From Streptomyces asoensis (lineage in GTDB: Bacteria > Actinomycetota > Actinomycetes > Streptomycetales > Streptomycetaceae), in the NCBI RefSeq assembly GCF_013085465.1, contig NZ_CP049838.1, forward strand, positions 6,138,001-6,202,000: a stretch of DNA of 64,000 nucleotides, in the 5' to 3' direction. The position numbers were made by a program, and so were the translations under genes. Of the stretch, positions 1 to 7,865 are shown in pieces; the stretch's first letter is position 1, and each line of letters starts with the position of its first letter. The notes under the pieces were generated by a model, which did not search any database, was not told the origin of the DNA, and saw nothing but the letters and a program-made list of their open reading frames with translations.

Positions 1-247
1 CGGCCCAGGCACTCGCCCCGAACAAGAGGGCCCCCTGGGAGGGGGCCTTGCTGTCCCGCACGGGGACGAGAGCGGGGATGCCTTCGGCGACTTCGAGGCA
101 CTCACCGCCGGTGGTGTTGCTGTAGCTGCTCTTGCGCCAGTTGGCGGTGCTCAGGAAGTCGTCGGAGACTTCGAGGCATTCGCCGGCATCCGAGTTGCTG
201 TAGCTGGACTTGCGCCAGGTCACGTTGCTCAGGTCGAGGGCTCGCAC
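1..247 (-). CDS. DUF397 domain protein, truncated at the window edge
   Basis: This small protein begins at a GTG (245-247) 7 bases after a strong GGAGG site, and runs off the left edge without a stop. The translation contains two copies of the DUF397 opening motif, WRKSSYSN followed by GECLEV, about 24 residues apart, then the usual VRDSK and a final Trp region. Normal DUF397 proteins carry one copy, so this one has an internal duplication. Its start overlaps the end of the XRE regulator gene by 19 bases, so the two are translationally coupled. In Streptomyces, DUF397 proteins are typical small partners of WhiJ-like XRE regulators and act in developmental control. The exact role here is unknown. 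Confidence 0.85.
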   Translation of the reverse strand, partial: MRALDLSNVTWRKSSYSNSDAGECLEVSDDFLSTANWRKSSYSNTTGGECLEVAEGIPALVPVRDSKAPSQGALLFGASAWA

Positions 248-1071
248 GGCAATTCCTCCAAGAGCTGCATGATGAACTTTCGTGACTCGGCAGGGGAAAG
301 CGCCTGGTCACGCATTGCATCGTAGCGCTGCAGAAGCAGCTCAACTGAGGAGGATTCCTGGATGAGTTGGCCTCTGTGAGCGTTCTCCGCGTGGGCGACA
401 GTGGTTCCGTCGGGCATCCGGAGGAACATCAAGCTGGTGCTGGCCAGTCCATGGAGCCCGGCGTCGAACGGAAGCACCTGCACGGTGATGTTGGGGCGGT
501 CGGCAGCTTCCAGCAGGCACTCCAACTGCTCCTGCCACGCCTTCGTGCAGCGCAAAGGCGTCCGTAGCACTGCCTCGGAGACGATGGTGCGGAACGGGGG
601 TGCGTCGTTCCCCTCCAACAGCTTCTGCCGTCCGAGCCGGGCATTCACATGGTGCTCGAGTTCCGAGCCGCTGGAGCCATGCAGCGAGATGACCTCGCTC
701 GCGTAGGCCGACGTTTGCAGCAGGCCGGGCAGCAAGCTGACGCTGAAGTGCCAGAGGGCGCGCGCTTCCGCCTCCCGGGCCATGTACTGCCGGTACCGCT
801 CTTTGAACTGGCTGTTGTCCGCCAACGCCAGTTCCCACAGCGTCAGCAGCAACCCCGGCGTCCCGTAGTGCTGGTCGAGCGCCTCGACGATCTCGGGGCT
901 GCCCAGTGACTCCCCGCTCTCCATCTTGCCGAACGTGGACGGGTCCCAGCCCAGCCGCTCGCCGACCTGGCGCAGACTCTCCCCGCGCCCGCTGCGCAGC
1001 AGCCGCAGCTCCTCGGCGAACCGGCGGCGCGGTTCCTGGCTCCGTCCGGTGACCACTCGTCGCGATGGCAT
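229..1071 (-). CDS. XRE-family (WhiJ-like) DNA-binding regulator with DUF5753 domain
   Basis: The 280-residue protein has an N-terminal XRE helix-turn-helix (about residues 14-70, with SLRQVGERLGWDPSTFGKME as recognition region). A DUF5753 domain follows (about 95-270), including the typical LLPGLLQT and AYA motifs. Such proteins are cytoplasmic repressors or activators, usually paired with a DUF397 protein, as here downstream with a 19-base overlap. The ATG start is the first one after the preceding MFS gene, 41 bases away on the same strand. The gene could be cotranscribed with that transporter, but the pairing with DUF397 is the more conserved association. Family assignment is firm; targets are unknown. 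Confidence 0.9.
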   Translation of the reverse strand: MPSRRVVTGRSQEPRRRFAEELRLLRSGRGESLRQVGERLGWDPSTFGKMESGESLGSPEIVEALDQHYGTPGLLLTLWELALADNSQFKERYRQYMAREAEARALWHFSVSLLPGLLQTSAYASEVISLHGSSGSELEHHVNARLGRQKLLEGNDAPPFRTIVSEAVLRTPLRCTKAWQEQLECLLEAADRPNITVQVLPFDAGLHGLASTSLMFLRMPDGTTVAHAENAHRGQLIQESSSVELLLQRYDAMRDQALSPAESRKFIMQLLEELPCEPST

Positions 1072-1112
1072 CGCACGCTCCTCGGTGTAACCCCTGGAAC
1101 ACGCAGAGTAAT

Positions 1113-2513
1113 TCAACGCCGTTCCGGGATCAGGTGATTCGCCGGTACTGCCTGGTCGGCAGCCGCCGCCCCCCGGTCGCGCAGGCCGGTCACGACCACG
1201 GCGGTCGCGGCCAGGACGACCACGGCGACCGTGCGCAGGGCCGGGCCCATGCCGTCCATGAAGTCGGTGTGACCGGCCAGGACCGTGCCGGTGACCGCGA
1301 CGCCCAGGGCCGCGCCGATCTCGCGGGCCGAGGTGCTGAGGCCGGAGCCGAGGCCCGCCTGGTGGTGGGGGAGCGAGGTGACGACGCCCAGGGTGAGGGC
1401 GGGCATCGACAGGCCCGTGCCCGCGGAGATGACCAGCAGCCAGCAGGCGTACACCGCGTAGGGCGTGCCGGCGTCCGCGGTGGACGCGCCGAGCAGGCCC
1501 AGGCCGATCAGGGCGAGTCCGGTGCCGATGACCGGGCGCGGGTGCGCCGACCAGCGGGCGGCGAGCTTCGGGACGAGGGCCATGCCGGTGATCAGGGGGA
1601 CGATCGCGAGCCCGGTGACGGCGGGCCCGTAGCCCTTCACCTCCTGGAGGTACTGGGAGTTGACGAAGAACAGCGCGAACAGGCCGAAGAAGCCCGTCGT
1701 CAGGCCGAGGCCGGTCGCGCGCAGGGCGGGGGAGCGGAACACGCGGGGGTCGAAGAGGGGTGCGCGGGAGCGCAGGGACTGGAGGGCGAAGGCGGCGATC
1801 AGGACGGCCCCCGCGCCGAACGAGCCCAGGATGCGCGGCGAGGTCCAGCCGTGGTCCGGTCCCTCGATGATGCCGAAGAGGACGGCGACCAGCCCGGCGG
1901 TGAGCAGCAGGGTGCCCAGCGGGTCGAGGTTGCTGTGCGCGGAGCGGTCGGTGCGCGGGGTGGTCAGTGCCACGGCGAGCGCCAGCAGGGCCGCCAGCGG
2001 GACCATCGCGCCGAACAGGGCCCGCCAGGTCAGGAACTGGCCGACCAGGCCGCCGCCCAGGTTGCCCGCCAGGCCGCCGAGGCCGATGGCGAGGGTCCAG
2101 GACGCCATCGCCTGGGCCCTGCGCCGCGGTCCGGCGAGGTGGACGAGGATCGACATCGTCGCCGGGGTGATCAGTGCCGCGCCCGCTCCCGAGATGCCCC
2201 GGCCCGCGATCAGTACCGCCGGGTCGGGTGCGAACGCGCTGGTGGCGGCGCCCGCGGCGAACAGGCCGAGCCCGGCGAGCAGGGCGCCCTTGCGGCCGTA
2301 GCGGTCGCCGAGCGCACCGGCCGGGATGAGCAGACCGGCGAACGCGATGACGTAGGCGTCGACGGTCCACAGGATCTCGGTGTGCGAGGGGTGCAGGGTC
2401 GACGAACCCAGCTGCGGGATGAGGAGGTTGATCGCGGCGACCATGCTCTGCGCGACCAGCACACAGGCGCACAGCGCGAGAAGGGTGGACCGTTTCAGGG
2501 CGTGCGAGGGCAC
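1113..2513 (-). CDS. MFS drug-efflux transporter (DHA2/EmrB-QacA type, 14 segments)
   Basis: The 466-residue protein is almost entirely hydrophobic, with about 14 predicted membrane segments. MFS motif A, GDRYGRKG, lies at about residues 69-76 after the second segment, and the motif-C region (LGGLAGNLGGG) follows in the first half. Length and segment number fit the drug:H+ antiporter DHA2 family (QacA, EmrB, Mmr). It starts at a GTG preceded by GGAGGAG and is divergent from the LysR regulator, about 100 bases away. By common arrangement that regulator may control it. Substrate cannot be told from sequence; antiseptic, dye or self-made antibiotic export are all possible. Confidence 0.88.
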   Translation of the reverse strand: MPSHALKRSTLLALCACVLVAQSMVAAINLLIPQLGSSTLHPSHTEILWTVDAYVIAFAGLLIPAGALGDRYGRKGALLAGLGLFAAGAATSAFAPDPAVLIAGRGISGAGAALITPATMSILVHLAGPRRRAQAMASWTLAIGLGGLAGNLGGGLVGQFLTWRALFGAMVPLAALLALAVALTTPRTDRSAHSNLDPLGTLLLTAGLVAVLFGIIEGPDHGWTSPRILGSFGAGAVLIAAFALQSLRSRAPLFDPRVFRSPALRATGLGLTTGFFGLFALFFVNSQYLQEVKGYGPAVTGLAIVPLITGMALVPKLAARWSAHPRPVIGTGLALIGLGLLGASTADAGTPYAVYACWLLVISAGTGLSMPALTLGVVTSLPHHQAGLGSGLSTSAREIGAALGVAVTGTVLAGHTDFMDGMGPALRTVAVVVLAATAVVVTGLRDRGAAAADQAVPANHLIPERR

Positions 2514-2594
2514 GGCTCCTCCCGGGGAGCTCGTTGGAGTGGGATGCCCTTTCAGGCCCTGTCACCGTAGGCTCGCTCCCGACCTGCTTTCCAG

Positions 2595-2607
2595 TGCAAC
2601 CTTTGCA
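2595..2607. promoter_or_regulatory. Candidate LysR-box (T-N11-A)
   Basis: TGCAACCTTTGCA is an interrupted palindrome with perfect 5-base arms (TGCAA/TTGCA), and it matches the T-N11-A format of LysR-type binding sites. It sits between the divergent MFS and LysR genes, 9 bases before the LysR start. Binding would therefore affect the regulator's own expression and could also reach the MFS promoter. This is inference from format and position only. Confidence 0.45.
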
Positions 2608-2615
2608 AGGGACGA

Positions 2616-3674
2616 ATGCGTATGACGCAATCCGTGAAGGGGGCCGTGGGTGGCTCCTCGGCGCTGGACCTGAATCTGCTGGTCGCGCTGGATGTGCTGC
2701 TGGAGGAGCAGAGCGTGCAGGGCGCGGCCCGGCGCCTGCATCTGTCGGAACCGGCCATGAGCCGCACCCTCGGGCGGATCCGCAAGGCGCTCGGCGATCC
2801 GGTGCTGGTGCGGGCCGGGCGGCGGATGGTGCCGACGCCCCGCGCGCTCGCCGTACGGGCCGAGGTGAGCGCGGTCGTGGAGCGGGCACGGGCGCTGTTC
2901 GCGCCGGTCGAGGGCACCGACCTCAGGACGGTGACCCGCACCTTCACGATCCTCGGCCACGACGCCATCGCGGCCGCCCACGGCCCGGCCCTCTACGCCC
3001 GCGTCGCCGCCGAGGCCCCCGGTATCCGTCTCCGCTTCCTGAGCGAGAGCCACATCGACGCGCCGTTCCTGCGCGAGGGCACCGCCGACCTGGAGGTGGG
3101 CGTCCTCGACACGACCGCCCCCGAGGTGCACCGCGAACAGCTCCATGAGGAACGGATGTTGGGCGTCGCGCGGGTCGGACACCCGCTGCTGGAGGGCGAG
3201 TTGACGCCCGAACGGTATGCGCGGGAGGCCGACCACATCCTGGTGTCCCGGCGCGGCAAGCTGCACGGGCCGGTCGACGCCGCGCTCGCCGAACTCGGCC
3301 TGGAGCGGCGGGTGGTGGGAACCGTCGGTTCCCTGCCCTCCTCCCTGTTCGTCATCCGCGACACCGACCTGGTGGGCCTCAACACCGCCTGGGGACTGCC
3401 GCTGGCGGAGAGCCTCGGCCTGGTCTCCTTCGAGGTGCCGCTGCCCCTGCCCCCGCTCCGGCTGGGCATGGCCTGGCACCCGCGCCACGACGCCGACCCG
3501 GCGCACTCCTGGCTGCGCGGCGCGGTGCGGGACCTGGTCGCCCGGTGGTCAGTCGGCGGTCGTCGACGTGGAGAGCCGCTTCTCGAACCAGTGGTCGGCG
3601 TAGACGTGGTCGACGTAGGCCGGGATCTCCCGGTATCCGCACGCCCGGTACATCGCCCGCGCCTCGGTGAGTGA
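2616..3674 (+). CDS. LysR-family transcriptional regulator with extended C-terminus
   Basis: The 352-residue protein has an N-terminal LysR winged helix (about 18-77; LDLNLLVALDVLLEEQSVQG then AARRLHLSEPAMSRTLGRIR). A substrate-binding-like effector domain runs to about residue 310. Homologues usually stop near ARW. Here about 40 more residues follow, in the DNA antisense to the end of the convergent MarR-GNAT gene (126-base overlap), so the tail probably reflects a lost stop codon. ATG 2616 and ATG 2622 are both possible starts; AAGGG lies just upstream of both. It is divergent from an MFS efflux gene, which is the likely target. The effector is unknown. Confidence 0.87.
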   Translation: MRMTQSVKGAVGGSSALDLNLLVALDVLLEEQSVQGAARRLHLSEPAMSRTLGRIRKALGDPVLVRAGRRMVPTPRALAVRAEVSAVVERARALFAPVEGTDLRTVTRTFTILGHDAIAAAHGPALYARVAAEAPGIRLRFLSESHIDAPFLREGTADLEVGVLDTTAPEVHREQLHEERMLGVARVGHPLLEGELTPERYAREADHILVSRRGKLHGPVDAALAELGLERRVVGTVGSLPSSLFVIRDTDLVGLNTAWGLPLAESLGLVSFEVPLPLPPLRLGMAWHPRHDADPAHSWLRGAVRDLVARWSVGGRRRGEPLLEPVVGVDVVDVGRDLPVSARPVHRPRLGE

Positions 3675-4517
3675 CGCGTTCGTGTCCAGGCGCAGCAGGT
3701 ACAGGCCGCGTTCGGCCGCCGCGCGCTCCAGATGCCCGAGGATCCGCCGGGCCAGGCCGAGGCGGCGGGCGTCCGGGTGCACCCAGACGTGCTTGAGCTC
3801 GCCGACGCCGGGTTCCAGCGTGCGCAGCCCTCCGCAGCCCACCGCCCGCCCCTCCTCGTACGCGACGAAGAAGGCGCCGGTCGCGCCGGAGACCTCCGCC
3901 GGGCCGACCAGGTCGGACGCCGTGAAGCTGCCGAAGCGGGCGGTGAGGTCGGCGGCGTAGGCCTCCAGGCAGGCGCGGGCGTCCGGCGCGGCGCCGTCGA
4001 CCTGCTCGACGGTGATGGCCGCCAGGCGCAGCAGCCGGCGCGCCGTGGCCATCGCCTCGGTCAGTTCCGCGCGCTGCTGCGCGCCGAGTCCGGTCAGCAG
4101 GTCCGCCGTGCGCACGTCGGCGCGGCGGTTCTGTTCCTCGAGCTCGACGTGTCCGGCCGGGGTCAGTTCGACCATCCGTAGCCGGTTGTCGTCGGGGTGC
4201 ACGCTGATGCGGACCATGCCCTGCGCCTCCAGGGCTTTCGCCATCCGGCTCAGATACCCGGCGTCGAGGCCGAGCCGGGTGCGCAGCGTGCGCAGGGACA
4301 CGCCGGTCTCGGCGTCGGCGACCTCGAACAGCAGCCGGGCCTCGCCCAGCGGGCGGCCCTGGCCGAGGTAGTGGTCGTCCAGGGCGCCGATCCGGCGCGT
4401 GATGTAGCGGTTGAAGCGGCGGAAGGCCGCCACCTGCTCCGCCTGCACCTGCTCCGCCTGCATCTGCTCTGCCTGCACCTGCTCAGCCGGCACCGGCTCC
4501 GTCTGCACTGGCTCCAT
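3549..4517 (-). CDS. MarR-family regulator fused to GNAT acetyltransferase
   Basis: The 322-residue protein joins a MarR-type winged helix (about 33-165; core LRTRLGLDAGYLSRMAKALE and the wing around HPDDNRLRMVELT) to a GNAT N-acetyltransferase domain (about 175-315; acetyl-CoA loop near DARRLGLARRIL). Such fusions are common in actinobacteria, and the acetylation substrate is unknown. The first 29 residues are made of a five-residue repeat (VQAEQ and variants) encoded by 15-base units that reach the start codon. The true start could be later, for example Met19. A perfect palindrome abuts the ATG and no ribosome site is visible, which suggests autorepression and perhaps a leaderless mRNA. Confidence 0.88.
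   Translation of the reverse strand: MEPVQTEPVPAEQVQAEQMQAEQVQAEQVAAFRRFNRYITRRIGALDDHYLGQGRPLGEARLLFEVADAETGVSLRTLRTRLGLDAGYLSRMAKALEAQGMVRISVHPDDNRLRMVELTPAGHVELEEQNRRADVRTADLLTGLGAQQRAELTEAMATARRLLRLAAITVEQVDGAAPDARACLEAYAADLTARFGSFTASDLVGPAEVSGATGAFFVAYEEGRAVGCGGLRTLEPGVGELKHVWVHPDARRLGLARRILGHLERAAAERGLYLLRLDTNASLTEARAMYRACGYREIPAYVDHVYADHWFEKRLSTSTTAD
4431..4517. repeat. 15-base tandem repeat encoding VQAEQ at the MarR-GNAT N-terminus
   Basis: About six units of the type CACCTGCTCCGCCTG (plus-strand sense) run head to tail from 4431 up to the start codon at 4515-4517. The first two are identical and the rest drift by 1-3 bases. On the minus strand they encode Q-A-E-Q-V units. Unit number could vary between strains by slippage. 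Confidence 0.8.
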
Positions 4518-4521
4518 GGTT

Positions 4522-4539
4522 CTTTGACTTTAGTCAAAG
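4522..4539. promoter_or_regulatory. MarR-type palindromic operator
   Basis: CTTTGACT and AGTCAAAG form a perfect 8-base inverted repeat with a 2-base spacer, starting 5 bases before the MarR-GNAT start codon. Size and symmetry are typical of a MarR dimer site, and its position overlaps the proposed -10 box of the same gene. Autoregulation is the simplest reading. Confidence 0.6.
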
Positions 4540-4555
4540 GTTTCGGCCGCGTCCA
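4527..4555 (-). promoter_or_regulatory. Predicted promoter of the MarR-GNAT gene, possibly leaderless
   Basis: On the minus strand, TGGACG (4550-4555) and TAAAGT (4527-4532) are separated by exactly 17 bases and resemble vegetative -35 and -10 boxes. Only 9 bases separate the -10 box from the ATG, so transcription would begin at or next to the start codon. That agrees with the missing ribosome-binding site. The operator overlaps the -10 box. This is a prediction from spacing and consensus only. Confidence 0.45.
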
Positions 4556-4645
4556 TGGTCCGTCCAGACCGGCCGGTCATGATCGGACGTACGGTTTGTC
4601 ACTTTATGTCCAGAACTTCAGTGATGCAGCGCACTTTCGGCCAAA

Positions 4646-4661
4646 CATTGCGCATGCAATG
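4646..4661. promoter_or_regulatory. Palindrome upstream of the betaine operon
   Basis: CATTGC and GCAATG form a perfect 6-base inverted repeat with a 4-base centre, about 90 bases before betB in the only sizeable intergenic stretch ahead of the operon. It could be the operator of a BetI-like or other dimeric regulator. No cognate regulator lies beside it except the divergent MarR-GNAT gene, whose own palindrome differs. Confidence 0.4.
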
Positions 4662-4749
4662 AGAGGTTGGGGGCATGTGGACGCCGTCGCCGAGACCGAC
4701 CCATAGGTGACGCAGGGGGACTGAACAGGAACGGAAGGCGACACCGATC

Positions 4750-6279
4750 ATGGCCGACAGGACGGAACAGCCGGAACAGCGAGACCACCGGACGATCCAC
4801 GCGGGCGGAGAGTGGCTGGAAGCCGTCTCCGGCGCGACCCGCGAGATTCTCGACCCCGCGGACGGCCGCCCGTTCGCCGTGGTCGCGGAGGGCGACGAGA
4901 AGGACACCGACCTCGCGGTCGCGGCCGCCCGCACCGCTTTCGACGAGGGCGACTGGCCGCACACCCCCGTCGTCGAACGCGCCGCCCTGCTGTACCGCGT
5001 CGCCGATCTTCTCGTGCGCGATCGCGAACGGCTCGGCCTGCTGGAGAGCCGGGACGCGGGCAAGACGCTCGAGGAGGGGCGCGTCGACATCGACTGCGTC
5101 GCCGACGCCTTCCGCTACTTCGCCGGACTTGTCGCAGCCGAGGCCTCGGGCCGGGTGGTGGACGCGGGCTCGCCCGACATCCACAGCGTCGTCGTACACG
5201 AGCCGGTCGGCGTGTGCGCGCTCATCACCCCCTGGAACTACCCGCTGCTCCAGGCGAGTTGGAAGATCGCCCCGGCGCTCGCCGCGGGCAACACCTTTGT
5301 CGTCAAGCCGAGCGAGATCACCCCGATGACGACGATCGCGCTCATCGACCTGCTCCTCGAGGCCGGGCTGCCCGCCGGGGTCGCCGGCATCGTCACCGGC
5401 CCCGGGCACACGGTCGGCGCCCGGCTCGCCGAGCACCCCGACGTCGACCTCGTCTCCTTCACCGGCGGCCTGGTCAGCGGCACGAAGGTCGCCCAGGCGG
5501 CCGCCCCGACCGTCAAGAAGGTCGCCCTCGAACTCGGCGGCAAGAACCCCAACGTGGTCTTCGCCGACGCCTGCGCCACCGACGAGGGCTTCGACACCGC
5601 CGTCGACCAGGCCCTCAACGCCGCCTTCATCCACAGCGGCCAGGTCTGCTCGGCGGGCTCCCGGCTCATCGTCGAGGAGTCGGTCCGGGACCGTTTCGTC
5701 GGCGAACTCGCCCGCAGGGCCGAGCGGATCCGGCTCGGCCGCGGCACGGAGGACGGCGTCGAGTGCGGTCCGCTCGTCTCCGAGCAGCAGCGCGCCAAGA
5801 CCGAGGCCTACGTCGCCTCCGCGCTCGCGGAGGGCGCGGTGCTGCGGTCCGGCGGCCGGCGCCCGGAACCCGCCCCGCAGCGACCGGAGTCCGGCTACTT
5901 CTACGAGCCCACCGTCCTCGACCGCTGCCACCGCGAGATGAAGGTCGTGCGGGAGGAGGTCTTCGGACCGGTCCTCACCGTCGAGACCTTCCGCACCGAG
6001 GACGAGGCCGTCGCCCTCGCCAACGACACCGAGTACGGCCTCGCGGGCGCCGTCTGGACCGCCGACGCGGGCCGGGCGCGCCGGGTCGCCGGCCGGCTGC
6101 GGCACGGCACCGTCTGGATCAACGACTTCCACCCCTATCTGCCGCAGGCGGAGTGGGGCGGCTTCGGAAAGAGCGGGGTGGGCCGCGAACTCGGCCCCGC
6201 CGGGCTCGCCGAGTACCGCGAGTCCAAGCACATCTACCAGAACCTCGCGCCGCGCCCCGTCCGCTGGTTCGCCGGCTGA
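4750..6279 (+). CDS. betB: Betaine aldehyde dehydrogenase
   Basis: This enzyme oxidises betaine aldehyde to glycine betaine with NAD(P)+, the second step of choline oxidation in the cytoplasm. The 509-residue sequence is a complete aldehyde dehydrogenase. It has the ITPWNYPLLQ cofactor region, the general base Glu261 in LELGGKNP and the catalytic Cys300 in SGQVCSAGSR. The ATG follows GGAAGG at a normal distance. It is first in a tight operon with choline dehydrogenase and a glycine-betaine ABC importer, which supports the substrate assignment over a general aldehyde dehydrogenase. Expression is probably osmotic or choline-controlled through the upstream region holding a palindrome at 4646. 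Confidence 0.93.
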   Translation: MADRTEQPEQRDHRTIHAGGEWLEAVSGATREILDPADGRPFAVVAEGDEKDTDLAVAAARTAFDEGDWPHTPVVERAALLYRVADLLVRDRERLGLLESRDAGKTLEEGRVDIDCVADAFRYFAGLVAAEASGRVVDAGSPDIHSVVVHEPVGVCALITPWNYPLLQASWKIAPALAAGNTFVVKPSEITPMTTIALIDLLLEAGLPAGVAGIVTGPGHTVGARLAEHPDVDLVSFTGGLVSGTKVAQAAAPTVKKVALELGGKNPNVVFADACATDEGFDTAVDQALNAAFIHSGQVCSAGSRLIVEESVRDRFVGELARRAERIRLGRGTEDGVECGPLVSEQQRAKTEAYVASALAEGAVLRSGGRRPEPAPQRPESGYFYEPTVLDRCHREMKVVREEVFGPVLTVETFRTEDEAVALANDTEYGLAGAVWTADAGRARRVAGRLRHGTVWINDFHPYLPQAEWGGFGKSGVGRELGPAGLAEYRESKHIYQNLAPRPVRWFAG

Positions 6280-6332
6280 CACCCCGCCCCGAGCCTGCCC
6301 GGAAGACTTCGCACGCCCCTGGAGTACCCCCC

Positions 6333-7865
6333 ATGCCAGAGAACGCACATGTCTACGACTATGTCGTCATCGGAGGCGGAACCGCCGGTTCCGTCATCGC
6401 CTCCCGGCTGACCGAGAACCCCGACACCACCGTCGCCGTCATCGAGGGCGGCCCCAGCGACGTCGGCCGCGACGACGTCCTCACCCTGCGCCGCTGGATG
6501 GGCCTGCTCGGTGGTGAGCTCGACTACGACTACCCGACCACCGAGCAGCCGCGCGGCAACTCCCACATCCGGCACAGCCGCGCCCGCGTCCTCGGCGGAT
6601 GCTCCTCCCACAACACGCTCATCGCCTTCAAGCCGCTGCCGTCCGACTTCGACGAGTGGGAGGCGGCCGGGGCCCGGGGCTGGGGCGCGGTCCCGATGGA
6701 GGCGTACTACGCGCGCCTGCTGAACAACATCGTCCCGGTCGACGAGAAGGACCGGAACGCCATCGCCCGCGACTTCGTCGACGCCGCCCAGCAGGCGACC
6801 GGAGTGCCGCGGATCGAGGGCTTCAACCAGAAACCCTTCGACGACGGCGTCGGCTTCTTCGACCTCGCCTACCACCCGGAGACCAACAAGCGGTCGAGCG
6901 CCTCGGTGGCCTATCTGCACCCGGTGATGGACGAGCGGCCCAACCTGACGATCCTGCTGGAGAGCTGGGCCCACCGGCTGGAGCTCGACGGCACGCGCGC
7001 GGAAGGCGTGCACGTCCGCACCAAGGACGGCGAGGAGATCCTCGTACGGGCCCGCCGCGAGGTCGTGCTGTGCGCGGGCGCCGTCGACTCGCCCCGCCTC
7101 CTCCTGCACTCCGGCATCGGCCCGAAGGCCGACCTCGACGCGCTCGGCATACCCGTCGTGCTCGACCTGCCCGGCGTCGGCGAGAACCTCCTCGACCACC
7201 CCGAGTCGGTGATCGTCTGGGAGACCCACGGGCCGCTCCCGGAGAACTCCGCGATGGACTCCGACGCCGGTCTCTTCGTGCGCCGCGACCCCGGCCACCA
7301 GGGCCCCGACCTGATGTTCCACTTCTACCAGGTCCCCTTCACGGACAACCCGGAGCGCCTGGGCTACGAACGCCCGCCGTACGGCGTCTCGATGACCCCG
7401 AACATCCCCAAGCCGAAGTCCCGCGGCCGGCTCTACCTGGAGAGCGCGGACCCGTCCGTGAAGCCCGCTCTCGACTTCCGCTACTTCACCGACGAGGACG
7501 ATCACGACGGCCGCACCCTCGTCGACGGGATCAAGATCGCCCGCGAGATCGCGAAGACCGAGCCGCTGGCCGGCTGGCTCAAGCGCGAGGTGGCGCCCGG
7601 CCCGGACATCACGGGCGACGAGGAACTGAGCGAGTACGCCCGCAAGGTCGCGCACACCGTCTACCACCCGGCGGGCACCTGCCGCATGGGCGCCGAGGAC
7701 GACGAACTGGCCGTGGTGGACCCACGGTTGCGCATCCGAGGCCTGGAGGGCATCCGCATCGCGGACGCCTCCGTGTTCCCCACCATGACCGCCGTGAACC
7801 CCATGATCGGGGTGCTCATGGTCGGCGAGAAAGCCGTCGACCTGATCGGAGACGATGCGCGATGA
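6333..7865 (+). CDS. betA: Choline dehydrogenase (GMC oxidoreductase)
   Basis: This FAD enzyme oxidises choline to betaine aldehyde, which the neighbouring BetB converts to glycine betaine. The 510-residue protein starts with the dinucleotide site GGGTAG (14-19). It has the GMC signature around [12 protein letters not shown], and ends with the catalytic pair His445 ([10 protein letters not shown]) and Asn489 (AVNPMIGV). The ATG has GGAG about 8 bases upstream and lies 53 bases after betB. Its stop overlaps the next start by ATGA. Some GMC proteins use other alcohols, but the operon context makes choline the best substrate. Confidence 0.92.
   Translation: MPENAHVYDYVVIGGGTAGSVIASRLTENPDTTVAVIEGGPSDVGRDDVLTLRRWMGLLGGELDYDYPTTEQPRGNSHIRHSRARVLGGCSSHNTLIAFKPLPSDFDEWEAAGARGWGAVPMEAYYARLLNNIVPVDEKDRNAIARDFVDAAQQATGVPRIEGFNQKPFDDGVGFFDLAYHPETNKRSSASVAYLHPVMDERPNLTILLESWAHRLELDGTRAEGVHVRTKDGEEILVRARREVVLCAGAVDSPRLLLHSGIGPKADLDALGIPVVLDLPGVGENLLDHPESVIVWETHGPLPENSAMDSDAGLFVRRDPGHQGPDLMFHFYQVPFTDNPERLGYERPPYGVSMTPNIPKPKSRGRLYLESADPSVKPALDFRYFTDEDDHDGRTLVDGIKIAREIAKTEPLAGWLKREVAPGPDITGDEELSEYARKVAHTVYHPAGTCRMGAEDDELAVVDPRLRIRGLEGIRIADASVFPTMTAVNPMIGVLMVGEKAVDLIGDDAR

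Noticed and set aside
1065..2889. Long open frames on both strands over the MFS gene (501 and 886 residues)
   Set aside because: They are Arg/Gly/Pro-rich shadows typical of high-GC DNA. The minus-strand frame at 1113-2513 gives a clean 14-segment transporter with a ribosome site.
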